Shown piece by piece: positions 28,059-37,317 of a stretch of 64,000 bases of DNA. Both the position numbers and the translations under genes were made by a program. Numbering within the stretch: the stretch's first letter is position 1; each line of letters begins with the position of its first letter. Location: assembly GCF_008710285.1 (NCBI RefSeq), contig NZ_VYQF01000002.1:62001-126000 (forward strand), given 5' to 3'. The DNA comes from Ginsengibacter hankyongi (GTDB lineage: Bacteria; Bacteroidota; Bacteroidia; Chitinophagales; Chitinophagaceae). Under the pieces are notes generated by a model. It worked only from the letters and a program-made list of their open reading frames with translations. It did not search any database and had not been told where the DNA came from.

Positions 28059-28086
28059 AAAAAAAGCCCCGCTATAAAAACGGGGC
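28059..28086 (-). terminator. Rho-independent terminator of the TPR gene
   Basis: A GCCCCG/CGGGGC stem with a 9-base loop is followed on the minus strand by seven T. It lies 22 bases past the stop of the TPR gene and insulates nuoA from upstream transcription. Confidence 0.88.
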
Positions 28087-28107
28087 CTGATATTAATAAT
28101 TTTTATT

Positions 28108-29814
28108 TCATTTCTTAGCCGGCGCGGTATTCTTAGGAGACTTTGCTGGTTGGGAAGGCTGGGTTGGTAAGGCTCGTAATGCCTTATCATTAGTCTGGGC
28201 CTGGGTATCGTTAGGATCTAAAGACAGTATTTTACTGTTATAGACAATGGCAGAGTCTTTATTATGTTTCACATTATAGTAATAAGCAACCATATACCGG
28301 TAAGCAGTAATTTCATTTGCTTTAACTTTTTCTTTATCCGCAGATGTATCGGCTATTTCAATAACTTTTTCATAAGAAGGTTTTGCCAATCCGTTGGCCC
28401 CGGTAGAATCTAACCCTTCCTGGGCATGAGCTTTCATGAACCATCCAAAAATATCTTCAGGATATTTTTGCGTATATAACCCAAATATTGAATCAGACCC
28501 TGCATAATCACTTCCCCGGTAATCATTATAACCTGCATAGTACAAATCAACTTTACCATAGTCAGGTTTCAGCTTTAAAATTTTGGCATACCATTTACCG
28601 GCCTCTGCATATTTCTGAGATGCGATAAGGCTTTCTGCCGTTGATTTTACATAATCCAATTTATTGGCCGGAACTGTATCTAGTGCTATGGCTTTATCTA
28701 TATACACTGAAGCAAGAGAATCATTGTGTATTTTATCCAAAGAATCGGTAGCCGGAATTTTTAAAAGAACCTTACCATAGGTTGCATAGTCGTTTGGCCC
28801 TATTTTATCCGGATTTATTTTTGTAAAAAACTCGTCAAAATATTTTTTTGCATTGAGCGAATCTCCCATTTTATCATAAGAATATGCCTTTAAACCGTAT
28901 AAATTTGGAAACACTTTTGTTCCTGCTGATGCAATACATTCATCAGACTTTGTAATTGCTTGCTGGTATAATTTGGAAACATATAAAAGAGAAGCCTCTG
29001 CATAGCAGTTCTTAGAATCAGGATCAGCAACTGCAATGTATTTGTTAAGATAATCTCTTGATTTATTTACATCACGTTGATAGTAGTAGTTATATAACCA
29101 GTAATATACCGGTGCAAAATTTGGATCTGCGGCAATTGCAGCATTATAATATTTCATATAAATGGGCTCCTGGCCGTAACCCTGTGTTTCGTATATCCTT
29201 CCTATCATGAAATCTGCTCTTGCGTTTTTAGGATCAAGCGCCAGGGCATTACTATATGAAGTTGTTGCGTTAGCACCATCAATCATTTTCCGGTAGGCAT
29301 CTCCTAATAGAATTTGTATCTCCGCATCTTTTTTCTCCCTGTCTGCTGCCTGGTTTAGTTTGGCAATAGCGTATACCGGATCACCACTTTTTGTATCAAT
29401 ATTAGCACGGCCAACTGCAACAAGTATTTCTGGTAATTCTTTTTTCTTTGGGATACTTATCGCTGCTTCAAATTTATTACGGGCATCTTCTTTCTGGCCC
29501 TCCATTAAAGCAATTTCTCCCATCCCTACCATCAGTAAAGGTGCATTCGGATTTGCCTGTAAGGTTTTTTGATATAAAGCTTTTGCCGCAGCCGTATCAG
29601 GATTTTCGTCATTTTTAATATATGTCTGTCCAAGCCAGTAGGCAGCTTCAATATCGTTGGGATTAGCAGCAACTAATTTGCTAAACACGTTTTGAGCACT
29701 GTTGTACCTTTCATAATTTAAAAACTTTTTACCGTCGTCAATACTCTGGGCAAATAAAGTTTTTCCAAAAAAACTTAAAGAACATAATAAGAAAAGCTGT
29801 TTCATTTTTCGCAT
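28108..29814 (-). CDS. Secreted tetratricopeptide-repeat protein
   Basis: The 568-residue protein has a signal peptide (to about LFAQ, residue 23; a second Met at residue 4 is an equally good start). It then has at least eight TPR-like helix pairs, for example NDIEAAYWLGQTYIKNDEN, PLLMVGMGEIALMEGQKEDARNKFEAA, ARADFMIGRIYETQGYG and GWFMKAHAQEGLDS. The tail is Pro/Ala/Lys-rich. TPR scaffolds mediate protein contacts, here in the periplasm. It follows the PstS-like gene by 31 bases on the same strand and ends at a terminator, so it is the last gene of the tonB-84aa-PstS-like-TPR unit. Confidence 0.85.
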   Translation of the reverse strand: MRKMKQLFLLCSLSFFGKTLFAQSIDDGKKFLNYERYNSAQNVFSKLVAANPNDIEAAYWLGQTYIKNDENPDTAAAKALYQKTLQANPNAPLLMVGMGEIALMEGQKEDARNKFEAAISIPKKKELPEILVAVGRANIDTKSGDPVYAIAKLNQAADREKKDAEIQILLGDAYRKMIDGANATTSYSNALALDPKNARADFMIGRIYETQGYGQEPIYMKYYNAAIAADPNFAPVYYWLYNYYYQRDVNKSRDYLNKYIAVADPDSKNCYAEASLLYVSKLYQQAITKSDECIASAGTKVFPNLYGLKAYSYDKMGDSLNAKKYFDEFFTKINPDKIGPNDYATYGKVLLKIPATDSLDKIHNDSLASVYIDKAIALDTVPANKLDYVKSTAESLIASQKYAEAGKWYAKILKLKPDYGKVDLYYAGYNDYRGSDYAGSDSIFGLYTQKYPEDIFGWFMKAHAQEGLDSTGANGLAKPSYEKVIEIADTSADKEKVKANEITAYRYMVAYYYNVKHNKDSAIVYNSKILSLDPNDTQAQTNDKALRALPTQPSQPAKSPKNTAPAKK

Positions 29815-29845
29815 TTTACTTGATTTAGATTAATAACTTATATTT

Positions 29846-30781
29846 TCAATTTAGAGTTGCAGAACGTATCGTAAAATTCATTTTTGCTGGCCATAAGTAG
29901 GATCGCATAAATATCAATTGTCCTTTTTCATAAGTCATGAAATTTGCGAACCCCCCGCCGAGGCCATTGTAATTTTCTTTTAAAATATAATACAAACCGC
30001 GTACCATTGGGTAACGTCTCCTTTCAATATTGGCCTGGTAAGGTTTTACATAGGTCTTTTCCGGGCAATTACATTCAATTGCCGCGATTCTTACTTTTTT
30101 CAAAAAGCTTAATTGCGATGTATCTTCCTTATTTCCTATCCAGCTTACGCCAACGAAGCCCAATACGTTTTTATGATCGGCAACATAATTTATAACGCCC
30201 AGGCTATTTTTTTCAGCAAAAACCTTTTTAGGATCAAAAGGTTTTCCTTTCAAAATAGAATCAATTGCAAAACGAATGGTGCTTGTTTCTTTTAAACCAT
30301 CAAAAACGGCCACTTGCTTATCTCCTGTTGAGCCATTCAATATACCGCGAATTTTATCCATTGAAAAGAGTGAATCTGGATCGTCATTATTAACAATCAC
30401 TGCAACTGCATCGTTTGCTAATTTATCATACGCCGGGTAAAAAGTTAAACTGTCTTTGTAAAATTTTTCTTCCTGGTCTGTAAGCCCCCTGGTCACTATA
30501 ATCATCCTGGTACTGTCTTTTATCAAATCTTTAAAGCAATCAGCCTCGGGCTTATATTCTGCAATAATTTTTGCTTTAGGATATAGCGCTTCAAAAACCT
30601 GTATTTGCGAATCGATAACCGGTTCAAAAGATTCGTCTACGCTTATATGTATAATGCCACTATTAGTTGTATCCAGGTCAGTACGTACATTACGGCCGGA
30701 GCAACCTGGTAAAAGAATTAACGCAAAAGCTGATATTATCAGCGCCAGGTTTATTCTTTTATTTTTTAATTTATGTATCAT
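29846..30781 (-). CDS. PstS-like substrate-binding lipoprotein
   Basis: The 311-residue protein has a lipoprotein signal with lipobox LLPGC (Cys27) and a type II periplasmic binding fold: IHISVDESFEPVIDSQIQVFEALYPKAKI at the start and DKLANDAVAVIVNNDDPDSLFSMDKIRGILNG in the middle. These resemble phosphate-binding PstS-like proteins. No pstC, pstA or pstB is near, and the gene sits between a TonB cluster and a TPR gene, so a role in phosphate import is doubtful. Its ATG overlaps the stop of the 84-residue gene by four bases (ATGA), indicating translational coupling. Confidence 0.8.
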   Translation of the reverse strand: MIHKLKNKRINLALIISAFALILLPGCSGRNVRTDLDTTNSGIIHISVDESFEPVIDSQIQVFEALYPKAKIIAEYKPEADCFKDLIKDSTRMIIVTRGLTDQEEKFYKDSLTFYPAYDKLANDAVAVIVNNDDPDSLFSMDKIRGILNGSTGDKQVAVFDGLKETSTIRFAIDSILKGKPFDPKKVFAEKNSLGVINYVADHKNVLGFVGVSWIGNKEDTSQLSFLKKVRIAAIECNCPEKTYVKPYQANIERRRYPMVRGLYYILKENYNGLGGGFANFMTYEKGQLIFMRSYLWPAKMNFTIRSATLN

Positions 30782-31032
30782 CTTTCTCTAAAATAATCTT
30801 TTTTAATACCCCTGTAAAATCGCCATGCACCATAAATAATAATTAATCCCGCAAAAATTTTCGCCGGGGTGCTATCCGTAAAATTATTACTAAAATGAAG
30901 CTGTTTAGAAAAAATTATAAAAACTCCCACACCGATATATAAAATACCCATGCCAAAGTCCATAACACTTTTCATTAAAATATATCGCTTTGTTCTCTTG
31001 TCCTCTGTGTTTTCAAATTCTTCAAGACTCAT
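30778..31032 (-). CDS. Small two-helix membrane protein, unknown function
   Basis: The 84-residue protein has a charged N-terminus (EEFENTEDKRTKRY) and two membrane helices (about 25-44 and 58-74), ending in a basic, Arg-rich tail. I do not recognise a named family. It lies between tonB and the PstS-like gene on the same strand and overlaps the latter by four bases, which supports it being a real gene of that operon. Confidence 0.65.
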   Translation of the reverse strand: MSLEEFENTEDKRTKRYILMKSVMDFGMGILYIGVGVFIIFSKQLHFSNNFTDSTPAKIFAGLIIIYGAWRFYRGIKKDYFRER

Positions 31033-31127
31033 ATTAGAAATTTATATTGGCCGTTGGCAAGATAAAATAAAATGAAGAAATAGTGTTTAAAAAAAGGTGA
31101 CAACACAGATATTTATCCAAATATTTT

Positions 31128-31940
31128 TTAAAATTCACTGGTAAACTTTACGGGCACCACATAATAAACTGATACATTTTCGCCATTGCTTCTTCCGGGA
31201 ATCCACAAAGGCATTTTCTTCAATACCCTTATTACTTCATTATCAAAAACAAATCCGCCCGATTTTAGCACATCAAAACTTTCCAACTTTCCATTATAGT
31301 CTACAACAAATCTTATTTTTACTGATACTTCACCCCCTTCTTCCACATCTTCAGGCGCATGAAGGTTTTTCTTTAAAAAATCAAGCAACGCTTTAACTCC
31401 ACCCGGATATTGGGGCATTATATCAGCAACATCTACAGGTCCTGGCTTATTTATTTTCGTGGCAGGAGCTGCAGGTGCTTCTGCGCCTATCTTTAAATTT
31501 TTACCGAACCCTTCACCACCGCCGGGAAAATTAATTGCTGAAACACTTGTTGGATTTATAGACTGTATTGTTTCAAGTGGTGTTGCAGGTAATTTGTTAA
31601 TATTAATGGAATCTACAATTCTTGGAGGTAGTTCATTGGTATTTATTTTCTTTGGATGAATATTATTTACTACAACTTTATGTGCCGGTTGTGAGGGAGG
31701 CTGGTAGTTATCTAGTTTGCGATCTGGGCTTGCCAATATCATGCTTTTCACTTTTGCAATTGACGAAGGTTTTTGTAAGAACAGTAAACAAAGCAATAAG
31801 CACAATGCCATCATCAAAAGCAAAGCAATACGCATCCTGCTGGTATACGATTTCCGTAAGGTATACGCACCGTAATCTTTATTACGATTCTCAAAAATAA
31901 TATCCAATAAATTACTTTGTAAAATTGTATCCTGGTTCAT
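31128..31940 (-). CDS. tonB: Energy transducer TonB (second copy)
   Basis: The 270-residue protein opens with the same N-terminal signature as the TonB at 9051-9875 (LLDIIFENRNKDYGAYTLRKSYTSR, about 10-34). It has a membrane helix (about 37-56), a linker much less proline-rich than in the first copy, and a TonB C-terminal domain (about 175-268, EEGGEVSVKIRFVVDYNGKLESFDV, KKMPLWIPGRSNGENVSVYYVVPVKF). I chose ATG 31940; the longer frame from 31970 adds ten residues before the conserved start. It heads the tonB-84aa-PstS-like-TPR unit. Confidence 0.9.
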   Translation of the reverse strand: MNQDTILQSNLLDIIFENRNKDYGAYTLRKSYTSRMRIALLLMMALCLLLCLLFLQKPSSIAKVKSMILASPDRKLDNYQPPSQPAHKVVVNNIHPKKINTNELPPRIVDSININKLPATPLETIQSINPTSVSAINFPGGGEGFGKNLKIGAEAPAAPATKINKPGPVDVADIMPQYPGGVKALLDFLKKNLHAPEDVEEGGEVSVKIRFVVDYNGKLESFDVLKSGGFVFDNEVIRVLKKMPLWIPGRSNGENVSVYYVVPVKFTSEF

Positions 31941-32121
31941 GATTATATTTTTTGCAGAAATGCAATGCATTTCAGAATTAAAAATTTATTAAATCAAAAA
32001 CCGGCGCCGTTTAAACGTAAGATGCATGATTGATTTTTTTTCATAAACTTTTTGTAAAGAAATTTTTAGCAGTTCATCAAACCATTGTGCATGATAAATC
32101 TATAGGTACAATTGAATATCA

Positions 32122-32129
32122 TATTTTTG
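32122..32129 (+). promoter_or_regulatory. Candidate -7 box (TATTTTTG) for hisS
   Basis: A full TAnnTTTG match 35 bases before the ATG at 32165. It lies downstream of the alternative TTG start at 32030, so it argues for the shorter protein. Confidence 0.45.
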
Positions 32130-32164
32130 CGGCTTATAAAATAAATCTTCCGCACAGGCAAAAA

Positions 32165-33538
32165 ATGAAACCATCATTACCACAGGGCACCAGGGACTTC
32201 AGCGCAGACATAATTCGAAGGAGACGTTTTATTCTTGATACCATCAAAGATGTTTTCGAGTTATACGGTTTTGAACCGTTAGAAACGCCCGCTCTGGAAA
32301 ACCTGGAAACTCTTATGGGAAAATATGGAGATGAAGGGGATAAACTTATTTTTAAAATACTTAATAACGGCCTTGATAATCCTTTAAAGAAAGAAGAAAT
32401 ACAAAAAGGTTTTAATAAAATTCTTGAAGGAAAAAATGAAAAAAATATTACGGAAAGAGCTTTACGTTACGATCTTACTATTCCATTTGCCCGGTATGTT
32501 TCTATGAATTATGGCAAACTAACGATGCCGTATAAACGCTACCAAATGCAAAGCGTTTGGCGTGCAGACAGGCCGCAAAAGGGAAGATACCGGGAATTTT
32601 ATCAATGCGATGCAGATGTTGCAGGGACCAATTCTTTAATAAGTGATGCAGAACTGGCGTTAATTTACCAGCAGGTTTTTAGAAGGCTGAAAATTGATGT
32701 AGATATTAAAATCAATAGCCGTAAAATATTAGCGGCGCTGGCGGAAGTATGCGGAGGAAGTGATAAGATGAGTGCGATTACGGTAGCAATTGACAAACTC
32801 GATAAGATAGGAATTGAAAAAGTAAAAGAAGAGCTGATAGAAAATAATTTATCTGTTCAGCAAATTTCAGTTATTGAATCTTACCTGCAAATTGGCGGGA
32901 GCAATGATGAAAAGCTCACTAAAATAACTACGTTATTAAATAATGTTGAAACTGGCCAAAAAGGAATTGAAGAATTAAAAATCATTCTTAATTATATAAA
33001 CGAAGTTGCCGGTCAATCTTCTACAAGCTCAATAAATATTGACTTTACGTTGGCAAGAGGGCTTAATTACTATACAGGAATTATTTACGAAGTAAAAGCG
33101 AAAAACATAGAAATGGGAAGCATTGGCGGAGGCGGAAGATACGATGATCTCACAGGTTTATTTGGTTTACCAAATATACCTGGTGTCGGTATTAGTTTCG
33201 GTGTAGACCGCATTTACGATGTAATGACTGAGTTAAATATTTTTCCGGAAGACATTAATAAATCAACAACCGTTTTATTTTTCAACCTGGGTGAAAAAGA
33301 ATCAACAGTTGCTTTTAAAGAAATGCAGGTTCTCCGGAACAATGGAATAAGTTGTGAGTTGTTTTATGAAAATGCAAAACTGGATAAGCAGTTTAAGTAT
33401 GCTTCAAAAAAAAATATACCTTTTGCAATAATTATTGGTTCCAATGAAGTGGAACAAAAAACATGCATTGTAAGGGACCTTTTAAAGGCAGAACAACAAA
33501 CTATCCCCGTCGACAACCTTTCTTCATATTTTAGATAA
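32165..33538 (+). CDS. hisS: Histidyl-tRNA synthetase
   Basis: The 457-residue class II synthetase charges tRNA-His. The start was set at ATG 32165 because MKPSLPQGTRDFSADI is the normal HisRS N-terminus; the longer open frame begins with TTG and adds 45 unrelated residues. Motif 1/2 regions are FELYGFEPLETPALE and RYQMQSVWRADRPQKGRYREFYQCDAD. The histidine-A signature is ARGLNYYTGIIYEV, followed by GSIGGGGRYDDL and motif 3 GVGISFGVDRIYDVM. The C-terminal anticodon-binding domain covers about 370-457. Confidence 0.97.
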   Translation: MKPSLPQGTRDFSADIIRRRRFILDTIKDVFELYGFEPLETPALENLETLMGKYGDEGDKLIFKILNNGLDNPLKKEEIQKGFNKILEGKNEKNITERALRYDLTIPFARYVSMNYGKLTMPYKRYQMQSVWRADRPQKGRYREFYQCDADVAGTNSLISDAELALIYQQVFRRLKIDVDIKINSRKILAALAEVCGGSDKMSAITVAIDKLDKIGIEKVKEELIENNLSVQQISVIESYLQIGGSNDEKLTKITTLLNNVETGQKGIEELKIILNYINEVAGQSSTSSINIDFTLARGLNYYTGIIYEVKAKNIEMGSIGGGGRYDDLTGLFGLPNIPGVGISFGVDRIYDVMTELNIFPEDINKSTTVLFFNLGEKESTVAFKEMQVLRNNGISCELFYENAKLDKQFKYASKKNIPFAIIIGSNEVEQKTCIVRDLLKAEQQTIPVDNLSSYFR

Positions 33539-33652
33539 TAAACCGGTTACTTTATTCAAAATTTGTGATTAATAATAAAATGAATTAGTTTTTCTAAATT
33601 ATTTTAATGGTTATTCATAAATACCGGATTATAAAATTTTAAAACAGCTATT

Positions 33653-35374
33653 ATGAAATCTTTTTTCAAGCTCACACTTCTGTTTGTTGGAGTGGCATTT
33701 TTGTTTACATCATGCAGTAAAAAAAATGAAGAGGGCAAAATGATACCCAAAAATGCAATGTTTGTAGTTCAGCTTAATACAAAATCTCTTAAAGAAAAAC
33801 TTACCTGGAATGATATAAAAAATTCCAACTGGTACAATATGGCTCTGGAACAATCCCAGGACAAGGCCATGTCAAACCCGGAAATAAAAAAGATTTTGGA
33901 TAACCCGGAAAACAGCGGAATTGATTTAAACAGCAGTCTTGTTTTTTTTGTTGGTAAAAATCCCGGAACCGAAGGAGAAGCTGTTTTGGAGGGAAGCATT
34001 AAAAATGCAGATAATTTTGCCCAATTCAATAAAAGCTTTGATTCTTCTGCTACCGTTAGTAAAGATGGGGATTTAAATATTCTTAAGTTGCATGATAAGG
34101 CTGTAGTTGCCTGGAATGACAAACACTTTGTTTACGCCTTTGATGCAAGTAACGCAAGTTCAAGGTTTAACCCCATGAACAATAATACAGGCAACCAAAC
34201 TAATGTGGCCCCATTAGTGGATAAAAGTGTTGGTCTTGCCGCAACCTGCAAAAATCTTTTCTCATTGAAGTCGGATAGTAGCCTTGCAGAAAATGAAAAA
34301 TTTACAAAACTTCTTAAAGAAAAAGGTGATATACATGCATGGGTAAACAGTGAAGAAATAATGAAGAGCTCCTCCTCGCTTGGGATGCTTGGCATGCTTA
34401 AACTGGATGTATTTTTTAAAGATAATATCGGCACTTATTCCGTAAACTTCGATAACGGAAAAATTGATATTAATCACAAAGGATATGCAGGAAAAGAGTT
34501 CAGCGATTTTCTTAAAAAATATAGCGGAGGCAGTATTAATACCGACATGATTAAAAACATTCCTTCGCAAAATGTATTAGGTGTTTTAGCAATAAATTAT
34601 AAGCCGGAAGCAATTAAAGAACTTATCAAGCTTATGGGAATGGATGGATTTTTAAATATGTACTCCAGCCAAATGGGATTTAATCTCGATGACTTTGTAA
34701 AAGCCAACAAAGGCGATCTCACACTTGCTGTTAGCGATCTTAGCATAAAAAATGGATCGACTATTAATAATCAAGCGGCTGCAGATTCCACAACGCCCTC
34801 ATTTACCAAACCCGATTTTAATGTTTTATTTTCTGTTTCAATAGGCGATAAAACCAGCTTTCAAAAGCTTCTTGATGCAGGCAAAAAGATCGGCGGCGAA
34901 ATGGGAAGAAATGACACTTCAATTGCGTATGGCCAAAACGATAAGGTATTTGCTATAACCAATCACCAACATTTTCTTAACGATTATCTTGCAGGAAATG
35001 CAAATAACAAATACGATTTCATAGATAAACTGAGCGGCCACTCTGTTGGATTATATATAGATATACATAAAATACTTTCCGTAATGGCCAACGAAAAAAT
35101 AAACGATGCTGATAAAAAGTTGCTTATGGATGAAAGCCTCAAGCTATGGAACAATGTTTATGTAACTACAGGCGACTTCAAGGATAATGCATTAACAGGG
35201 CACACTGAAATTAATTTTATTGACCAAAGCACCAACAGCCTGAAACAATTGAATCATTACTTCGATGCAATCGCAAAGGTTGAAAAAGAAAAAAAGGATA
35301 AAGAAAAATCTGAAATGAAGATGACAGATTCTTTGATTATCCCGCCCCCAATCGACACAGTAGGTCATAAATAA
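33653..35374 (+). CDS. DUF4836 family lipoprotein
   Basis: The 573-residue protein has a lipoprotein signal with lipobox LFTSC (Cys21), followed by MIPKNAMFVVQLNTKSLKEKLTWNDIKNSNWYN, the characteristic start of DUF4836 proteins. The body carries repeated segments about bound or stored function-free text such as VGLAATCKNLFSLKS and GVLAINYKPEAIKELIKLMGMDGFL. It ends in a Lys/Glu-rich tail. No function is known for the family. It is followed by an ABC ATPase (38 bases) and an FtsX-like permease on the same strand, so the three may form one unit; that is inference. Confidence 0.82.
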   Translation: MKSFFKLTLLFVGVAFLFTSCSKKNEEGKMIPKNAMFVVQLNTKSLKEKLTWNDIKNSNWYNMALEQSQDKAMSNPEIKKILDNPENSGIDLNSSLVFFVGKNPGTEGEAVLEGSIKNADNFAQFNKSFDSSATVSKDGDLNILKLHDKAVVAWNDKHFVYAFDASNASSRFNPMNNNTGNQTNVAPLVDKSVGLAATCKNLFSLKSDSSLAENEKFTKLLKEKGDIHAWVNSEEIMKSSSSLGMLGMLKLDVFFKDNIGTYSVNFDNGKIDINHKGYAGKEFSDFLKKYSGGSINTDMIKNIPSQNVLGVLAINYKPEAIKELIKLMGMDGFLNMYSSQMGFNLDDFVKANKGDLTLAVSDLSIKNGSTINNQAAADSTTPSFTKPDFNVLFSVSIGDKTSFQKLLDAGKKIGGEMGRNDTSIAYGQNDKVFAITNHQHFLNDYLAGNANNKYDFIDKLSGHSVGLYIDIHKILSVMANEKINDADKKLLMDESLKLWNNVYVTTGDFKDNALTGHTEINFIDQSTNSLKQLNHYFDAIAKVEKEKKDKEKSEMKMTDSLIIPPPIDTVGHK

Positions 35375-35412
35375 TTTATCGAATTTTATTTTATAATAGA
35401 AGCTGAAATATT

Positions 35413-36054
35413 ATGCAGATAAACCTGCAGGAAATTGTACCTGATTATATAGACAAAAAAAATATTAGCGGATCGCAGGTATGGGGTAAAAACATAATAA
35501 TTAAAAAAGGTGAACACCTACATATTGTTGCGCCTTCAGGAACCGGCAAAACGTCTTTAATACATTTTATATATGGCTTAAGAAAAGATTATACCGGCAA
35601 CATTTCTTACGATGCAACAGATATTAAAAAGCTTTCTACGGAAAGCTTTTCTTCATTCCGGCAAAATAAAATAAGCATCATTTTCCAGGATTTAAGATTA
35701 TTTGAAGATCAAACCACAAGAGAAAATATAGAGATAAAAAGAAGGTTGCATCCATTTCATCCACCTGAAATGATTGATGAAATGGCCGGGAGGCTTGGCA
35801 TTGAAACAAAATTAAGCCAACAGGTAAAAACATGCAGCTATGGCGAGAAGCAGCGTATAGCTATTATCCGTTCTTTAATGCAACCCTTTGAATTTTTATT
35901 ATTAGATGAACCATATAGTCACCTGGATGAAGTGAACAGGAAAAAAGCAATGGATCTTATTTATGAAGAATGCGGGAAACGAAATGCAGCAATGATTTTC
36001 GCTGACTTAAAAGAACTTGATTTTTTAAAAGGAGAAAAAGTGTTGACTTTGTAA
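35413..36054 (+). CDS. ABC transporter ATP-binding protein (LolD/FtsE-like)
   Basis: The 213-residue single-domain ATPase has Walker A APSGTGKTS (40-48), Q-loop Gln92 (IIFQDLRLF), Walker B FLLLDEP (161-167) and D-loop SHLD. The signature loop reads CSYGEKQR (141-148) in place of the usual LSGGQQR, so one of the two glycines is Tyr. The short length and fold resemble LolD, FtsE and MacB ATPases. It probably pairs with the permease 71 bases downstream. The H-loop His seems to be replaced: the segment after the D-loop reads AAMIFADLKEL. Confidence 0.85.
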   Translation: MQINLQEIVPDYIDKKNISGSQVWGKNIIIKKGEHLHIVAPSGTGKTSLIHFIYGLRKDYTGNISYDATDIKKLSTESFSSFRQNKISIIFQDLRLFEDQTTRENIEIKRRLHPFHPPEMIDEMAGRLGIETKLSQQVKTCSYGEKQRIAIIRSLMQPFEFLLLDEPYSHLDEVNRKKAMDLIYEECGKRNAAMIFADLKELDFLKGEKVLTL

Positions 36055-36125
36055 TGATTGAATTGTTTTAGTGCTGCATTGATAAATTGATAAAAGAGTA
36101 AATGCGTTAAACATCGTACATTGAA

Positions 36126-37313
36126 ATGGAGTTATCATATAAAAATATCGAGCCTTTAATTATCTCAGGAAAAAATATTTTTTCAAAATGGCTGGGCTAT
36201 TTTGGATTAGGAATTGGTGTGTTGCTATTATTGTTTTCAATGCAAATGTTTATAAACATTCAGCAATTGCTTAAAGAAAAAAGCCCCCGCAAAAGTGGTT
36301 ATGATTTTATTTCAATTTCTAAAAACATCACCAATGAAAACATGGGAAAGGATAATAGTTTTACAAATGAAGATTTAAATAAACTTAAAACATATCCCGC
36401 TATTGAAGGATTATCTCCTTTAATCTCCAATCAGTTCCGGGTAAGGGCTACTGCTGGTGATGTTATTCCATTTAGCACCGATCTTTTTTTAGAAAGTATC
36501 GATAAAGATTTTATTGATACAGTTCCTCCATCTTTTACCTGGCAACCAGGTCAGTCGGTTGTGCCCATTATTTTCTCTTCCGATTTTTTAGAGATGTATA
36601 ATGTCTTTGCCCCCGCACAGGGATTACCGCAGTTGTCTGCAAAAACTATTTCATCAATAAATATTATTTTAGAATGCTCCGGACCAAACGGAACCCTAAA
36701 TTTTAAAGGAAATATCGTTGCATTGAGCGATCGGATTAATTCATTACTTGTTCCAAAAACCTTTATGAACTGGAGCAACCTTCATCTCAGCGGGGACACG
36801 GCTACACGGGTTTCAAGGGTTTATATAAAAACAAAAGATGCCAATGATCCACAGCTTATTTCATTTTTAGACCAACAAAATTATCACCTTAACAAAGACA
36901 AAGTAAAATTCAGCCGGGTAAAAAGTATTCTGCAAAATATTGTCAGTGCATTGGGGATTTTTGGCATTTTGGTAATTGTAATGGCGCTCGTACTTTTTTC
37001 TTTCTACCTGCAATTGATGATTGCAAAAAGCAAAGATAATCTTCGTTTATTGCTAACGTTAGGTTACTCGCCCCGATGGCTTACGAACAGCGTTGCTAAA
37101 ACGTGGCTGCCTGTCTATTTATTTATAATTATTGGCGCTTTAATAATTACGCAACTACTTCACTTATTATTCCTTCAGTTTTCATTTGTAGATAAGGAAG
37201 ATCTTTCCTTCTTGTTGCATTGGAGTGTCTGGCTCATCGCAATTCTATTATTGGCATTAACCGTATTTATTAATTCCGGTTTGGTAAAGAAGGAATTAAA
37301 TAATATTATATAA
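36126..37313 (+). CDS. FtsX-like ABC transporter permease
   Basis: The 395-residue membrane protein has one N-terminal helix (about 22-44), a large extracytoplasmic domain (about 45-265) and three C-terminal helices (about 270-300, 328-350, 362-385). This is the four-helix layout of LolC/E, FtsX and MacB permeases. Sequence identity to any one subfamily is not obvious, and the C-terminal FtsX motif is weak. With the upstream ATPase it could form a mechanotransmitting transporter. It ends four bases from the convergent thiolase gene. Confidence 0.8.
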   Translation: MELSYKNIEPLIISGKNIFSKWLGYFGLGIGVLLLLFSMQMFINIQQLLKEKSPRKSGYDFISISKNITNENMGKDNSFTNEDLNKLKTYPAIEGLSPLISNQFRVRATAGDVIPFSTDLFLESIDKDFIDTVPPSFTWQPGQSVVPIIFSSDFLEMYNVFAPAQGLPQLSAKTISSINIILECSGPNGTLNFKGNIVALSDRINSLLVPKTFMNWSNLHLSGDTATRVSRVYIKTKDANDPQLISFLDQQNYHLNKDKVKFSRVKSILQNIVSALGIFGILVIVMALVLFSFYLQLMIAKSKDNLRLLLTLGYSPRWLTNSVAKTWLPVYLFIIIGALIITQLLHLLFLQFSFVDKEDLSFLLHWSVWLIAILLLALTVFINSGLVKKELNNII

Positions 37314-37317
37314 AAAA

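Noticed and set aside
30778-30781. The four-base overlap ATGA as a possible frameshift joining two genes
   Set aside because: The 84-residue membrane protein and the PstS-like lipoprotein are unrelated and each has a proper start; coupled translation explains it.
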